Shown: in pieces, positions 1-5,346 of the stretch
Position numbering within the stretch: the first letter of the stretch is position 1
How the letters are laid out: each line of letters opens with the position of its first letter
Assembly (NCBI GenBank): GCA_002371695.1
Contig: DFGG01000118.1
Span: forward strand, 1-5,628
Source of the DNA: a bacterium UBA3756
GTDB taxonomy: Bacteria > Bacteroidota > Bacteroidia > Bacteroidales > Bacteroidaceae
Reading direction: 5' to 3'
DNA: 5,628 nucleotides
Translations under genes and position numbers: made by a program
The notes under the pieces: model-generated
Databases searched by the model: none
What the model was told of the DNA's origin: nothing
Seen by the model: the letters and a program-made list of their open reading frames with translations, nothing else

Positions 1-766
1 GCATTGGGAGAAAAGAGTAGATGCTACCAGCCTTCGGATTTTCGTCAAAGTATTTGATAATCTGATTAGCCTTGAAGACATTCTTGTTGACGATGGCGTC
101 GCGGAGCTCGAAGGCATTGAAATCCTTGCTCACCCCTATCTGGTCTTCCACCACTTGGGGAGTCACTCTCCTATTCTCCTCGGGCAGCGAGAGGATGACC
201 TTGTCGAGTTCGCTGGTCAGTCGGCTCAGGTCGGCTCCAATGGAGTCGGCGATGATCTGCGTGGACTTAGGGTCGATGCTCACGTTACGGCGCTTGAGAT
301 AGTTCTCGATGAAGGGCGGCAGATCCCTGTCGCGCAACTTCTTGCTCTCGAAAAGGATGCCAGAGGCCTGGATAGACTTCACATATTCGCGTTTCCGGCC
401 GTCGATGGTGCCGTTTTTGTGGCACATGACCAGGATGGTAGACTGCATCGGCTGTTTGAAATACTTCTCCAGGGCCTCGGTATTCTTCAGATTCTGGGCC
501 TCCTTGACGATGACCACCTGATATTCGGCCATCATTGGGTAGCGACGAGCAGCATCGGCAATCTGGGCTGCCGTCACGTCGGAACCGAAGAGGACTGTCT
601 GATTGAAATCGCGTTCTTCTGGCTGCAGCACATGGTTGGCGATATAGTCGCTGATCTTGTCGATATAGTACGACTCATCCCCCATCAGATAGTAGACGGG
701 CACAAACTTGCGCGCCTGCAAATCCTGCATAATGCTGTCGAAACTCACACTTTTTGCTTCTGCCAT
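1..766 (-). CDS. holA: DNA polymerase III subunit delta (HolA), partial: C-terminus lies beyond base 1
   Basis: Delta is the clamp-loader subunit that opens the beta sliding clamp during chromosome replication in the cytoplasm. I translated the minus strand from the ATG at 766 and obtained 255 codons with no stop before the window edge; the family is usually about 340 residues, so roughly the last quarter is missing. Family features seen: an N-terminal PVYYLMGDESYYIDK segment (residues 23-37), the GSDVTAAQIADAARRYPMM stretch (61-79) leading to the VVIVKEAQ strand (84-91), and GADLSRLTSELDKVI (177-191), which matches the conserved G-D-L-x-x-L-x-x-E-x-x-K region of the middle domain. The first strongly conserved block begins some 20 residues after this ATG, as expected. 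The gene diverges from the HsdR-N gene across 50 bp and has its own -7 box. Identification rests on family recall, but several motifs agree. Confidence 0.93.
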   Translation of the reverse strand, partial: MAEAKSVSFDSIMQDLQARKFVPVYYLMGDESYYIDKISDYIANHVLQPEERDFNQTVLFGSDVTAAQIADAARRYPMMAEYQVVIVKEAQNLKNTEALEKYFKQPMQSTILVMCHKNGTIDGRKREYVKSIQASGILFESKKLRDRDLPPFIENYLKRRNVSIDPKSTQIIADSIGADLSRLTSELDKVILSLPEENRRVTPQVVEDQIGVSKDFNAFELRDAIVNKNVFKANQIIKYFDENPKAGSIYSFLPM

Positions 767-797
767 TTGGTCTTTTGGATTATTATATGTAATTTTG
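766..797 (+). promoter_or_regulatory. Complete Bacteroidota promoter (TTTG - 20 bp - TAATTTTG) for the HsdR-N gene
   Basis: The -33 element TTTG lies at 766-769 and the -7 box TAATTTTG at 790-797, separated by exactly 20 bp, which is the Bacteroidota spacing. It is the only promoter in the window with both elements intact. Transcription should start near 802-804, giving a leader of about 13-15 nt. The -33 element overlaps the holA start codon on the other strand, and the -7 box is 6 bp from the holA -7 box, so the two promoters are interleaved. Confidence 0.65.
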
Positions 798-803
798 CCG
801 ATG

Positions 804-811
804 CAAAGATA
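804..811 (-). promoter_or_regulatory. Bacteroidota -7 box of the holA promoter
   Basis: On the minus strand this reads TATCTTTG, a perfect match to the Bacteroidota -7 consensus TAnnTTTG, within the longer GTATCTTTGCA. Transcription should begin a few bases downstream, near 799, giving a leader of about 33 nt before the holA ATG. No good TTTG -33 element is found 19-21 bp upstream; that position falls inside the first codons of the divergent gene. Confidence 0.7.
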
Positions 812-816
812 CAAAA

Positions 817-1266
817 ATGTTTCGAATAAACCTACCGCCATACGAAATAAAAGTGGGAGAAAAGGACGGCAAGCGCCTCATTTTCGACTTTTTGCGCCGA
901 AAATACGTGGCGCTGACCCCTGAGGAGTGGGTTCGCCAGCACTTCACCCACTTCCTGGTGGAGCATAAAGGCTACCCCCAAGGGTTGCTGGGCAACGAGA
1001 TAGAGCTGCGTATCGGCGAGAAACGGGTGCGCTGCGACTCCATATTATATAATAAGGTGGCACAGCCGCAGATGATCATCGAGTACAAGGCTCCCACGAT
1101 ACAGATACAGCAGAAGACCTTCGACCAGATAGCGGCCTACAATCTTCTGCTGAAAGTGGACTACCTCATCGTCAGCAACGGTCTGCAGCACTACTGTTGC
1201 CGGATGGACTACGAGCATCAGAAGTACACCTTCCTGAAAGACATTCCAGACTACGAAAAATTATGA
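817..1266 (+). CDS. HsdR N-terminal domain protein, stand-alone PD-(D/E)xK-fold nuclease-like protein
   Basis: This 149-residue protein resembles only the N-terminal nuclease domain of type I restriction R subunits (HSDR_N type), without helicase or translocase domains. An N-terminal PEEWVRQHFTHFLVEHKGYP segment (35-54) is typical of the family. The core has E61, then RCDSILYN with D74, a strand MIIEYKAP with E89 and K91, and Q104 in DQIAAYN, so the D-ExK-Q pattern of a PD-(D/E)xK active site looks complete. No hsdM, hsdS or other restriction gene is nearby, so it is not part of a type I system in this window; its neighbours are housekeeping genes. The ATG is chosen because it follows the promoter by about 13-15 nt. 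Its TGA stop lies inside the terminator stem. Family assignment is good; its biological role and target are unknown to me. Confidence 0.85.
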   Translation: MFRINLPPYEIKVGEKDGKRLIFDFLRRKYVALTPEEWVRQHFTHFLVEHKGYPQGLLGNEIELRIGEKRVRCDSILYNKVAQPQMIIEYKAPTIQIQQKTFDQIAAYNLLLKVDYLIVSNGLQHYCCRMDYEHQKYTFLKDIPDYEKL

Positions 1267-1300
1267 CCCGCAGTCCTTCCGGATGCGGGTCATAATTTTT
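1256..1300. terminator. Bidirectional intrinsic terminator between convergent genes
   Basis: A perfect 17-bp inverted repeat (AAAAATTATGACCCGCA at 1256-1272 and its complement at 1284-1300) flanks an 11-nt spacer, with a GC-rich core ACCCGCA/TGCGGGT. Inside the spacer TCC and GGA could extend the helix. It has a T5 run on the 3' side in both directions, so it can stop the HsdR-N gene from the left and the zinc-ribbon operon from the right. The HsdR-N stop codon (1264-1266) lies within the left arm. Confidence 0.93.
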
Positions 1301-1318
1301 ATCAGGACGGAGTTGGAA

Positions 1319-2173
1319 TTACTCCATATCGTTGGCATCGGTAGCCTTCTTCGACGTAGCCGTCTTGCGGATGGCACGCTTACGAGTCTTCTTCTTCTCC
1401 TCCGTGCCCGTTGCCTTGTCGATCTTCACGCCTGCCAGCTCCGGATCGATTAGGATGCGCCCGCAGTACTCACACACGATGACCTTCTTGTGCATCTTCA
1501 CGTCGAGCTGACGCTGGGGCGGAATCTTGTTGAAGCAGCCGCCACAGGCATCGCGCTGCACATAGACGATACCCAGGCCGTTGCGGGCATTCTTACGGAT
1601 ACGCTTGAATGAGGTGAGCAGACGGGTCTCAATCTTCGACTCCAGGTCCTTCACTTTCTCTTTCAGCTTGTCTTCCTCAGCGCGCGTCTCAGCAATGATC
1701 TCCTCGAGCTCGCTCTTCTTGACGTTGAGGTCTTCCTGGCGCTCTGCTATCAGAGTCTTGCTGTTCTCAAGCTCGCCCTTACGCTCCTCGATACGGGCAT
1801 TGGCCTCACGAATCTTCTTGTTGCAGAGCTCGATCTCCAGCGTCTGGAACTCAATCTCTTTCGACAGGGTGTCGTACTCGCGATTGTTCTTCACTTCGTC
1901 CAGCTGGCTCTTGTAGCGCGCCACGCTGGCCTCAGCATCCGTGATCTCGCCCTTCTTCTGGGCGATAGCCTTCTGGAACTCGCCGATCTCGTTCTGAATC
2001 TTCTCCACACGGGTGTTCAGACCTTCAATCTCGTCCTCCAAGTCTTGAACTTCCAAGGGCAGTTCTCCGCGCAGCGCCCGTTTCTCATCGATGGTAGAAA
2101 GGGCCGACTGAAGCTGGAACAACGTTTTCAGTTTCTCTTCGACTGACAAGTCTGTAGGATCTTTTTTTGCCAT
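1319..2173 (-). CDS. C4-type zinc-ribbon protein with long coiled coil (CdsZ / zf-RING_7 family)
   Basis: The 284-residue protein has a long, charged heptad-rich coiled-coil hairpin (about residues 20-190) that includes the family-typical NNREYDTLSKEIE segment (96-108), where the hairpin turns. A C-terminal zinc ribbon follows, with CGGC (C210, C213) and CEYC (C234, C237) as the four zinc ligands and NKIPPQ between the pairs. A lysine/arginine-rich tail (about 259-276) comes last. The family is thought to bind nucleic acid and related proteins, but its biochemical role is not settled. The gene follows the Nif3-like gene by 13 nt and is presumably co-transcribed with it. The gap holds no strong Shine-Dalgarno, which is normal for Bacteroidota. 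The ATG gives MAKKDPTDLSVEEKL, a plausible family N-terminus. The domain call is strong; the function is inference only. Confidence 0.92.
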   Translation of the reverse strand: MAKKDPTDLSVEEKLKTLFQLQSALSTIDEKRALRGELPLEVQDLEDEIEGLNTRVEKIQNEIGEFQKAIAQKKGEITDAEASVARYKSQLDEVKNNREYDTLSKEIEFQTLEIELCNKKIREANARIEERKGELENSKTLIAERQEDLNVKKSELEEIIAETRAEEDKLKEKVKDLESKIETRLLTSFKRIRKNARNGLGIVYVQRDACGGCFNKIPPQRQLDVKMHKKVIVCEYCGRILIDPELAGVKIDKATGTEEKKKTRKRAIRKTATSKKATDANDME

Positions 2174-2186
2174 AATTTCTGTTGAT

Positions 2187-2972
2187 TTATATATACAATA
2201 TCGGATTTGTGCACGTCTCTGCGATACAGGTTCTCACCCCTGGGCATTCCCGCTCGATAATCTCCTGGAATATCTCGCTGGTGAACTGTTCGCTCTGATA
2301 GTGGCCGATGACGCAGATCTGTATCCGCTGCTCATAGCCGAAATACTGGTGGTAGTGCATCTCGCCTGTAATAAAGGCATCAGCCCCTGCGGCGAGTGCC
2401 TCGTCGAGCAGGAAATCGCCGGCTCCGCCACAAATAGCCACTCTGGCAATGTGACGCTGCAGCAACTCATTGCACATGGCGCACTCCACATCGAAGGCTT
2501 TCTTCACGGCGAGTACGAAATCGTCGGAAGCCAACGGTTCTGGCAGGGTGCCTACGACGCCGCTGCCTGCTTCAATACCGCCAACTGCTTTCTGTGCAAG
2601 GAAACTGACATCCTGCAATCCCAGCTTCCGGGCAATCCTGAAGTTGACACCACCTTGAGCATTATCCATGTTGGTATGCATGGAGATGACACATATATGT
2701 TGCTCAATGGCCTTCATCACCGTGCGCTGCACGTCAGTCAGGTCGCTGATGGTCTTCAGCCCGCGAAACAACAACGGGTGGTGGCTGACAATCAGGTTAC
2801 AGCCCTTCGTGACGGCCTCATCGAGGATGCGCTCCGTCACGTCCAAACACAATAAGGCCCCTGAAACCTCCGTCTCTGTCAGTCCTACTTGCAAGCCAGC
2901 ATTGTCCCAGCTTTCCTGCAAGGGCAGAGGCGCGAAACGTTCAAGGGCGCTCAGCACTTCTTTTATTTTCAC
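2187..2972 (-). CDS. Nif3-like dinuclear metal-centre protein (YbgI/DUF34 family), GTG start
   Basis: This 261-residue protein belongs to the Nif3/YbgI family, which forms a toroidal hexamer with two metal ions per subunit; members have been linked to GTP cyclohydrolase-like or metal-chaperone roles, but no general function is established. The N-terminal SWDNAGLQVG (21-30) is a hallmark. Predicted metal ligands are all present: H64 and H65 in SHHPL, D103 in HTNMDNAQGGVN, and H224 and E228 in GHYQSEQF. The length is that of the short YbgI form, without the CutA-like insertion of longer homologues. The start is GTG at 2972-2970: an in-frame TAA at 2991-2993 excludes anything much further upstream, and the protein then begins MKIKEVLSALERFAPLPLQ, fitting the family. 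A -7 box ends only 4 nt before the GTG. It is first in a pair with the zinc-ribbon gene. Confidence 0.95.
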   Translation of the reverse strand: MKIKEVLSALERFAPLPLQESWDNAGLQVGLTETEVSGALLCLDVTERILDEAVTKGCNLIVSHHPLLFRGLKTISDLTDVQRTVMKAIEQHICVISMHTNMDNAQGGVNFRIARKLGLQDVSFLAQKAVGGIEAGSGVVGTLPEPLASDDFVLAVKKAFDVECAMCNELLQRHIARVAICGGAGDFLLDEALAAGADAFITGEMHYHQYFGYEQRIQICVIGHYQSEQFTSEIFQEIIERECPGVRTCIAETCTNPILYI

Positions 2973-2976
2973 GCTG

Positions 2977-2984
2977 CAAAGGTA
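2977..2984 (-). promoter_or_regulatory. Bacteroidota -7 box of the Nif3/zinc-ribbon operon
   Basis: The minus strand reads TACCTTTG, a perfect TAnnTTTG, in the context GTACCTTTGCA. Only four bases separate it from the GTG start, so the transcript should begin at or next to the start codon. No TTTG -33 element is present; the expected -33 position is occupied by a tandem 7-bp repeat. Confidence 0.7.
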
Positions 2985-2993
2985 CGAATTTTA

Positions 2994-3021
2994 AGTGAAA
3001 TGTGAAGAGTGAAGCGTGAAG
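2994..3021. repeat. Four tandem 7-bp repeats, consensus NGTGAAR
   Basis: Reading the plus strand, the units are AGTGAAA, TGTGAAG, AGTGAAG and CGTGAAG, contiguous and in phase. On the transcribed (minus) strand of the nif3 promoter they read NTTCACN units. The array starts 10 bp upstream of the nif3 -7 box and covers the place where a -33 element would lie. The final unit can also pair with CTTCCAC at 3028-3034 as a weak bulged hairpin. No coding potential is seen in this gap. Confidence 0.8.
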
Positions 3022-3052
3022 AATTTGCTTCCACTTTGGCATTTTTAACGTT

Positions 3053-3922
3053 TTACCATGCCGCGAGCTTGGCCTCGGCTTCTATTTTAGTCTCTGTCTT
3101 ATCATCCAGGGCGGGGAAGAAGTCTATGCCTGTCAGGCGTTCTATCTCATCCACAGAGCGTATGGCCTCCGCCCTGCTTTGCTTCACTCCCTCATTGCGA
3201 TAGACAAAGCCGATGGCCTTAGGAGAGCCCTGCCGGCAGAGGATGACCTTGAAGAAAGCCTGCGGCACCCATACCCTGTTACGCCCGATAGTCTTCTGCT
3301 CACCAGAGGTACCATAGATAGGACCGCAGACGATGTCGATGGCACCATATTCCTGCGCCCACTCACGACACTGTATCTCCAGGTCGTTCCACTCGTATTT
3401 GTTCAGTCCGTGATTCTGGGGACAGATATTAGTGAAGAGAAACGACTGGGCCATCGCTTCGGCATCCCACTTGTTGTCGCCAGCCGGGCACATGTGGCCT
3501 CGGTCATAGCGCGAGTTATAGTAATCGTTGTTGGTTGCCCGGGGAGCCTTGACGTCACTATCCTCCGAGAACACCTCATTCTTACGCTGGTGATGGCCGT
3601 AGGTGTGGCTCTTCGTCAGATGCCAGGCCACCCAGTTGGGATTCTTCGACTTACTGTTATACGATGTGGTGTAGCCTCGCCGATGCAGTATCTGTTCAGG
3701 GCGATCTGTCAGTGGAGCCGGCAACTCGTACATGGTCACCACCTTCGCCTTAGTCTCCTGCTTTCTGACCGAAACTGCCTGCGGGTCGTAGAAGCTGTTC
3801 TTTTCCGTATTGACGGCCTGGGCTACAGCCTCAGAACCTCTGTTTCCATTGCAGCCCAGAAAAGATGTTGCCAGTATCAGCAACAGGCCGCTTCGCATGA
3901 GTCTTATTTTCATCTTATTCAT
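3053..3922 (-). CDS. DNA/RNA non-specific endonuclease (Serratia NucA type), probable lipoprotein
   Basis: The protein (289 residues from the chosen start) is a beta-beta-alpha-metal nuclease that should cut DNA and RNA outside the cytoplasm. The N-terminus has basic residues, a hydrophobic run SGLLLILATSFLGC and a cysteine at residue 24 following FLG; this is a slightly atypical lipobox, so lipid anchoring is likely but not certain. The catalytic motif DRGHMCPAGDN (140-150) supplies the general-base H143. Downstream PQNHGLNKYEWNDLE provides N174, the magnesium-binding asparagine, and E182, with the same 8-residue spacing as N119 and E127 of Serratia nuclease. I chose the ATG at 3922 because ATGAATAA overlaps the permease stop exactly as at the previous junction; 3952 adds a charged stretch before the signal, and 3913 is the main alternative. 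It is third in the ABC-transporter operon. A nutritional or eDNA role is inference. Confidence 0.92.
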   Translation of the reverse strand: MNKMKIRLMRSGLLLILATSFLGCNGNRGSEAVAQAVNTEKNSFYDPQAVSVRKQETKAKVVTMYELPAPLTDRPEQILHRRGYTTSYNSKSKNPNWVAWHLTKSHTYGHHQRKNEVFSEDSDVKAPRATNNDYYNSRYDRGHMCPAGDNKWDAEAMAQSFLFTNICPQNHGLNKYEWNDLEIQCREWAQEYGAIDIVCGPIYGTSGEQKTIGRNRVWVPQAFFKVILCRQGSPKAIGFVYRNEGVKQSRAEAIRSVDEIERLTGIDFFPALDDKTETKIEAEAKLAAW

Positions 3923-4691
3923 TCGTTTCTTTCTGTTTGCCAAACTTATCAAACACCAGCCGATCAGCGAGCCAGAGGGTCACCATGAGGGAGATCACCG
4001 AAGAGGCCAGACAGCCGATGGTGAGCATCAGTGTGACGACAAAGGCATTGATGGGCCGGACGCCACCCAGCAGGATACCGCAGAGCAACAGGGGCATCGT
4101 GAAGAGTCCCATCACCGTCAGATTGGCCACCGTAGGGGCAAAGACTGCCTGCAGAGCCCTACGTACGAAAGGCAGAAGGGCGTGCAGATGGTCATGACCG
4201 TTACCACGCAGGAACTCATACTGCTGCTCGTCAGCCTTCAGGGCCGAGTGATAGGCACTCAGTCCGCGAATGGTGGTGGTCATCGAGTGCCCCACGAGCA
4301 ATGCCATCACGGGAACAGCCCAACGCGCTCCGAGCCAGTCGGTGACGGGAAGGACGGCCCCCAACAAATAGCAGCCCACTGTCAATGCTCCCGCAAAGAG
4401 CCCAGCAGCCACAGGCGGCACGAAAGCAGAGATACGCATTTTCACACGTCTCACCACCAACAGGGCCGAAGCCACAGAGAGTACAACCAGCCACAGCAGA
4501 GTGAGCCAGACGGAGTCGTATTTCACCAGCGCCCACACTATCAGGCACAGGACGAGCAACTGACAGGCCATCCTGCCAACAGCCACTCCAAACGACTGCA
4601 TCAACTTCCTGTCGAAGAAATAGAGGGCTCCTGCCGGAATCAAGAGCAACAACAGCCCCAAGACAACATGTAACACCATCCCGCTATTCAT
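3915..4691 (-). CDS. FetB-like ABC transporter permease (UPF0014 / YbbM family)
   Basis: This 258-residue integral inner-membrane protein matches the FetB/YbbM permease family; E. coli FetAB has been linked to iron export and oxidative-stress resistance. Hydrophobic segments lie at about 6-26, 38-57, 61-80, 88-113, 123-137, 186-209 and 213-241, consistent with the family's roughly seven helices. Conserved regions are GHSMTTTIRGLSAYHSAL (134-151) and the stretch from APTVANLTVMGLFTMP (185-200) to LLGGVRPINAF (207-217), corresponding to the family's P-T-x-x-x-x-x-x-G-L-x-x-x-P and G-x-x-P-x-x-A blocks. Its start overlaps the ATPase stop by 8 nt (ATGAATAG) and its stop overlaps the nuclease start by 8 nt, so all three are probably translationally coupled. 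The substrate is not shown by the sequence; iron or another metal is an inference from the family. Confidence 0.88.
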   Translation of the reverse strand: MNSGMVLHVVLGLLLLLIPAGALYFFDRKLMQSFGVAVGRMACQLLVLCLIVWALVKYDSVWLTLLWLVVLSVASALLVVRRVKMRISAFVPPVAAGLFAGALTVGCYLLGAVLPVTDWLGARWAVPVMALLVGHSMTTTIRGLSAYHSALKADEQQYEFLRGNGHDHLHALLPFVRRALQAVFAPTVANLTVMGLFTMPLLLCGILLGGVRPINAFVVTLMLTIGCLASSVISLMVTLWLADRLVFDKFGKQKETNE

Positions 4692-5280
4692 TATTCACAT
4701 TTATCACTTGGTCAGAGTTTTCAACCAACAACGGCAGACGACTGGCAATCAGTACCGTCTTTCCCGCCTCAGCCTGACTGCGCAGCAACTGCAACATCTG
4801 CATGGAGAGTTCTGGTGTCAGCCAGGCAGCAGGCTCATCGGCTATGACGATGCTTCTGTCGAACGCATGGGCAAGAGTCTGGGAGGCCAGGCTGAAAATA
4901 GCATCAGGCCCCAACGGCAACGGCTCCTCAGCCGTCACGGCCGGAGGCAGGAGCTCGTTCCATACGGCATAGTCGTCGGGCTCAGGGACAACAGCCTCTT
5001 CGGGCATCATCTGATGGGCCAACAGCTGTACCTGCTGGGGCAAATAGACCATCATCCGACGGAAATCGGGGGCGGAGAGCACCGTCAGCAGTTCACCATC
5101 GACACTCACGAAGCCACTGGCCACAGGCAAGAACCCCATCAGCGTACGCAGGAAAATGGTCTTGCCCGAGCCCTTAGGACCCGTGATACAGGTGATCTCA
5201 CCATCCTTGGCAATGAAGGAGAGTCCCCTTGCCAAAGTACGCTCACCAGCGGCTATTGTCGCGTCTTTTACCTCTAACAT
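4684..5280 (-). CDS. FetA-like ABC transporter ATP-binding protein with degenerate signature
   Basis: The 198-residue protein is an ABC nucleotide-binding subunit, probable partner of the adjacent FetB-like permease. Walker A is canonical (GPKGSGKT, 34-41), the Q-loop is in VYLPQQ (Q82/Q83), and Walker B is IVIADEP (D148, E149). However, the region just before Walker B reads FSLASQTLAHAF (129-140) instead of LSGGQ-x-QR, the D-loop position reads AAWL instead of SALD, and the switch histidine is replaced (IASR, R181). It is also shorter than E. coli FetA (about 225 residues). The ATG at 5280 gives MLEVKDATIAAGERTLARG, the standard first strands; a longer reading from 5445 runs through the promoter and is rejected. 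The leader would be about 11 nt. Whether it hydrolyses ATP normally is open. Confidence 0.87.
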   Translation of the reverse strand: MLEVKDATIAAGERTLARGLSFIAKDGEITCITGPKGSGKTIFLRTLMGFLPVASGFVSVDGELLTVLSAPDFRRMMVYLPQQVQLLAHQMMPEEAVVPEPDDYAVWNELLPPAVTAEEPLPLGPDAIFSLASQTLAHAFDRSIVIADEPAAWLTPELSMQMLQLLRSQAEAGKTVLIASRLPLLVENSDQVINVNNE

Positions 5281-5295
5281 ACCAATAATTTGCTG

Positions 5296-5303
5296 CAAAG
5301 ATA
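5296..5303 (-). promoter_or_regulatory. Bacteroidota -7 box of the ABC transporter-nuclease operon
   Basis: The minus strand reads TATCTTTG (perfect TAnnTTTG) in the context TTTTGTATCTTTGCA, almost identical to the holA box. Transcription should start near 5291, leaving about 11 nt before the ATPase ATG at 5280. No TTTG -33 element is present; the expected site is in the GATAAAN repeat array. Confidence 0.7.
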
Positions 5304-5313
5304 CAAAATAATT

Positions 5314-5334
5314 GATAAACGATAAATGATAAAG
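5314..5334. repeat. Three tandem 7-bp repeats, consensus GATAAAN, between divergent promoters
   Basis: The plus strand reads GATAAAC, GATAAAT, GATAAAG in direct contact. The array begins 10 bp from the end of the ABC operon -7 box on one side and ends 12 bp before the deiminase -7 box on the other, so it occupies the expected -33 region of both promoters. Same unit length and similar placement as the NGTGAAR array upstream of the Nif3 gene, but a different sequence. Confidence 0.75.
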
Positions 5335-5346
5335 AAGATTTTTTTG

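Noticed and set aside
155..829. Long plus-strand open frame (224 residues) across the holA region
   Set aside because: It is antisense to holA, whose minus-strand translation shows clear family motifs; the antisense translation resembles no family I know and has the composition expected from reading a coding gene backwards.
817..1266. A restriction or defence system around the HsdR-N gene
   Set aside because: No methylase, specificity subunit, helicase or other defence gene flanks it; neighbours are holA and the Nif3/zinc-ribbon pair.
2994..3034. CRISPR-like repeats
   Set aside because: The repeats are 7 bp, contiguous and without spacers, so this is a simple tandem array.
3038..3062. Possible terminator after the nuclease (GGCAT at 3038-3042 with ATGCC at 3058-3062)
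   Set aside because: The stem is only 5 bp with a 15-nt AT-rich loop and no proper T-run on the minus strand, so read-through into the nif3 pair remains possible.
3923..3952. Upstream start of the nuclease at 3952
   Set aside because: It would place ten mostly charged residues before the signal sequence and overlap the permease by 38 nt; the 8-nt overlap at 3922 matches the previous junction. It cannot be fully excluded.
3179..3988. Plus-strand open frame of 269 residues opposite the nuclease gene
   Set aside because: The minus strand carries a complete nuclease with catalytic motifs; the antisense frame crosses the nuclease start and the permease end and shows no domain or promoter.
3810..4673. 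Plus-strand open frame of 287 residues, rich in Gln, His and Arg, opposite the permease
   Set aside because: The composition is what a hydrophobic membrane protein gives when read on the opposite strand; no -7 box or recognisable motif supports it.
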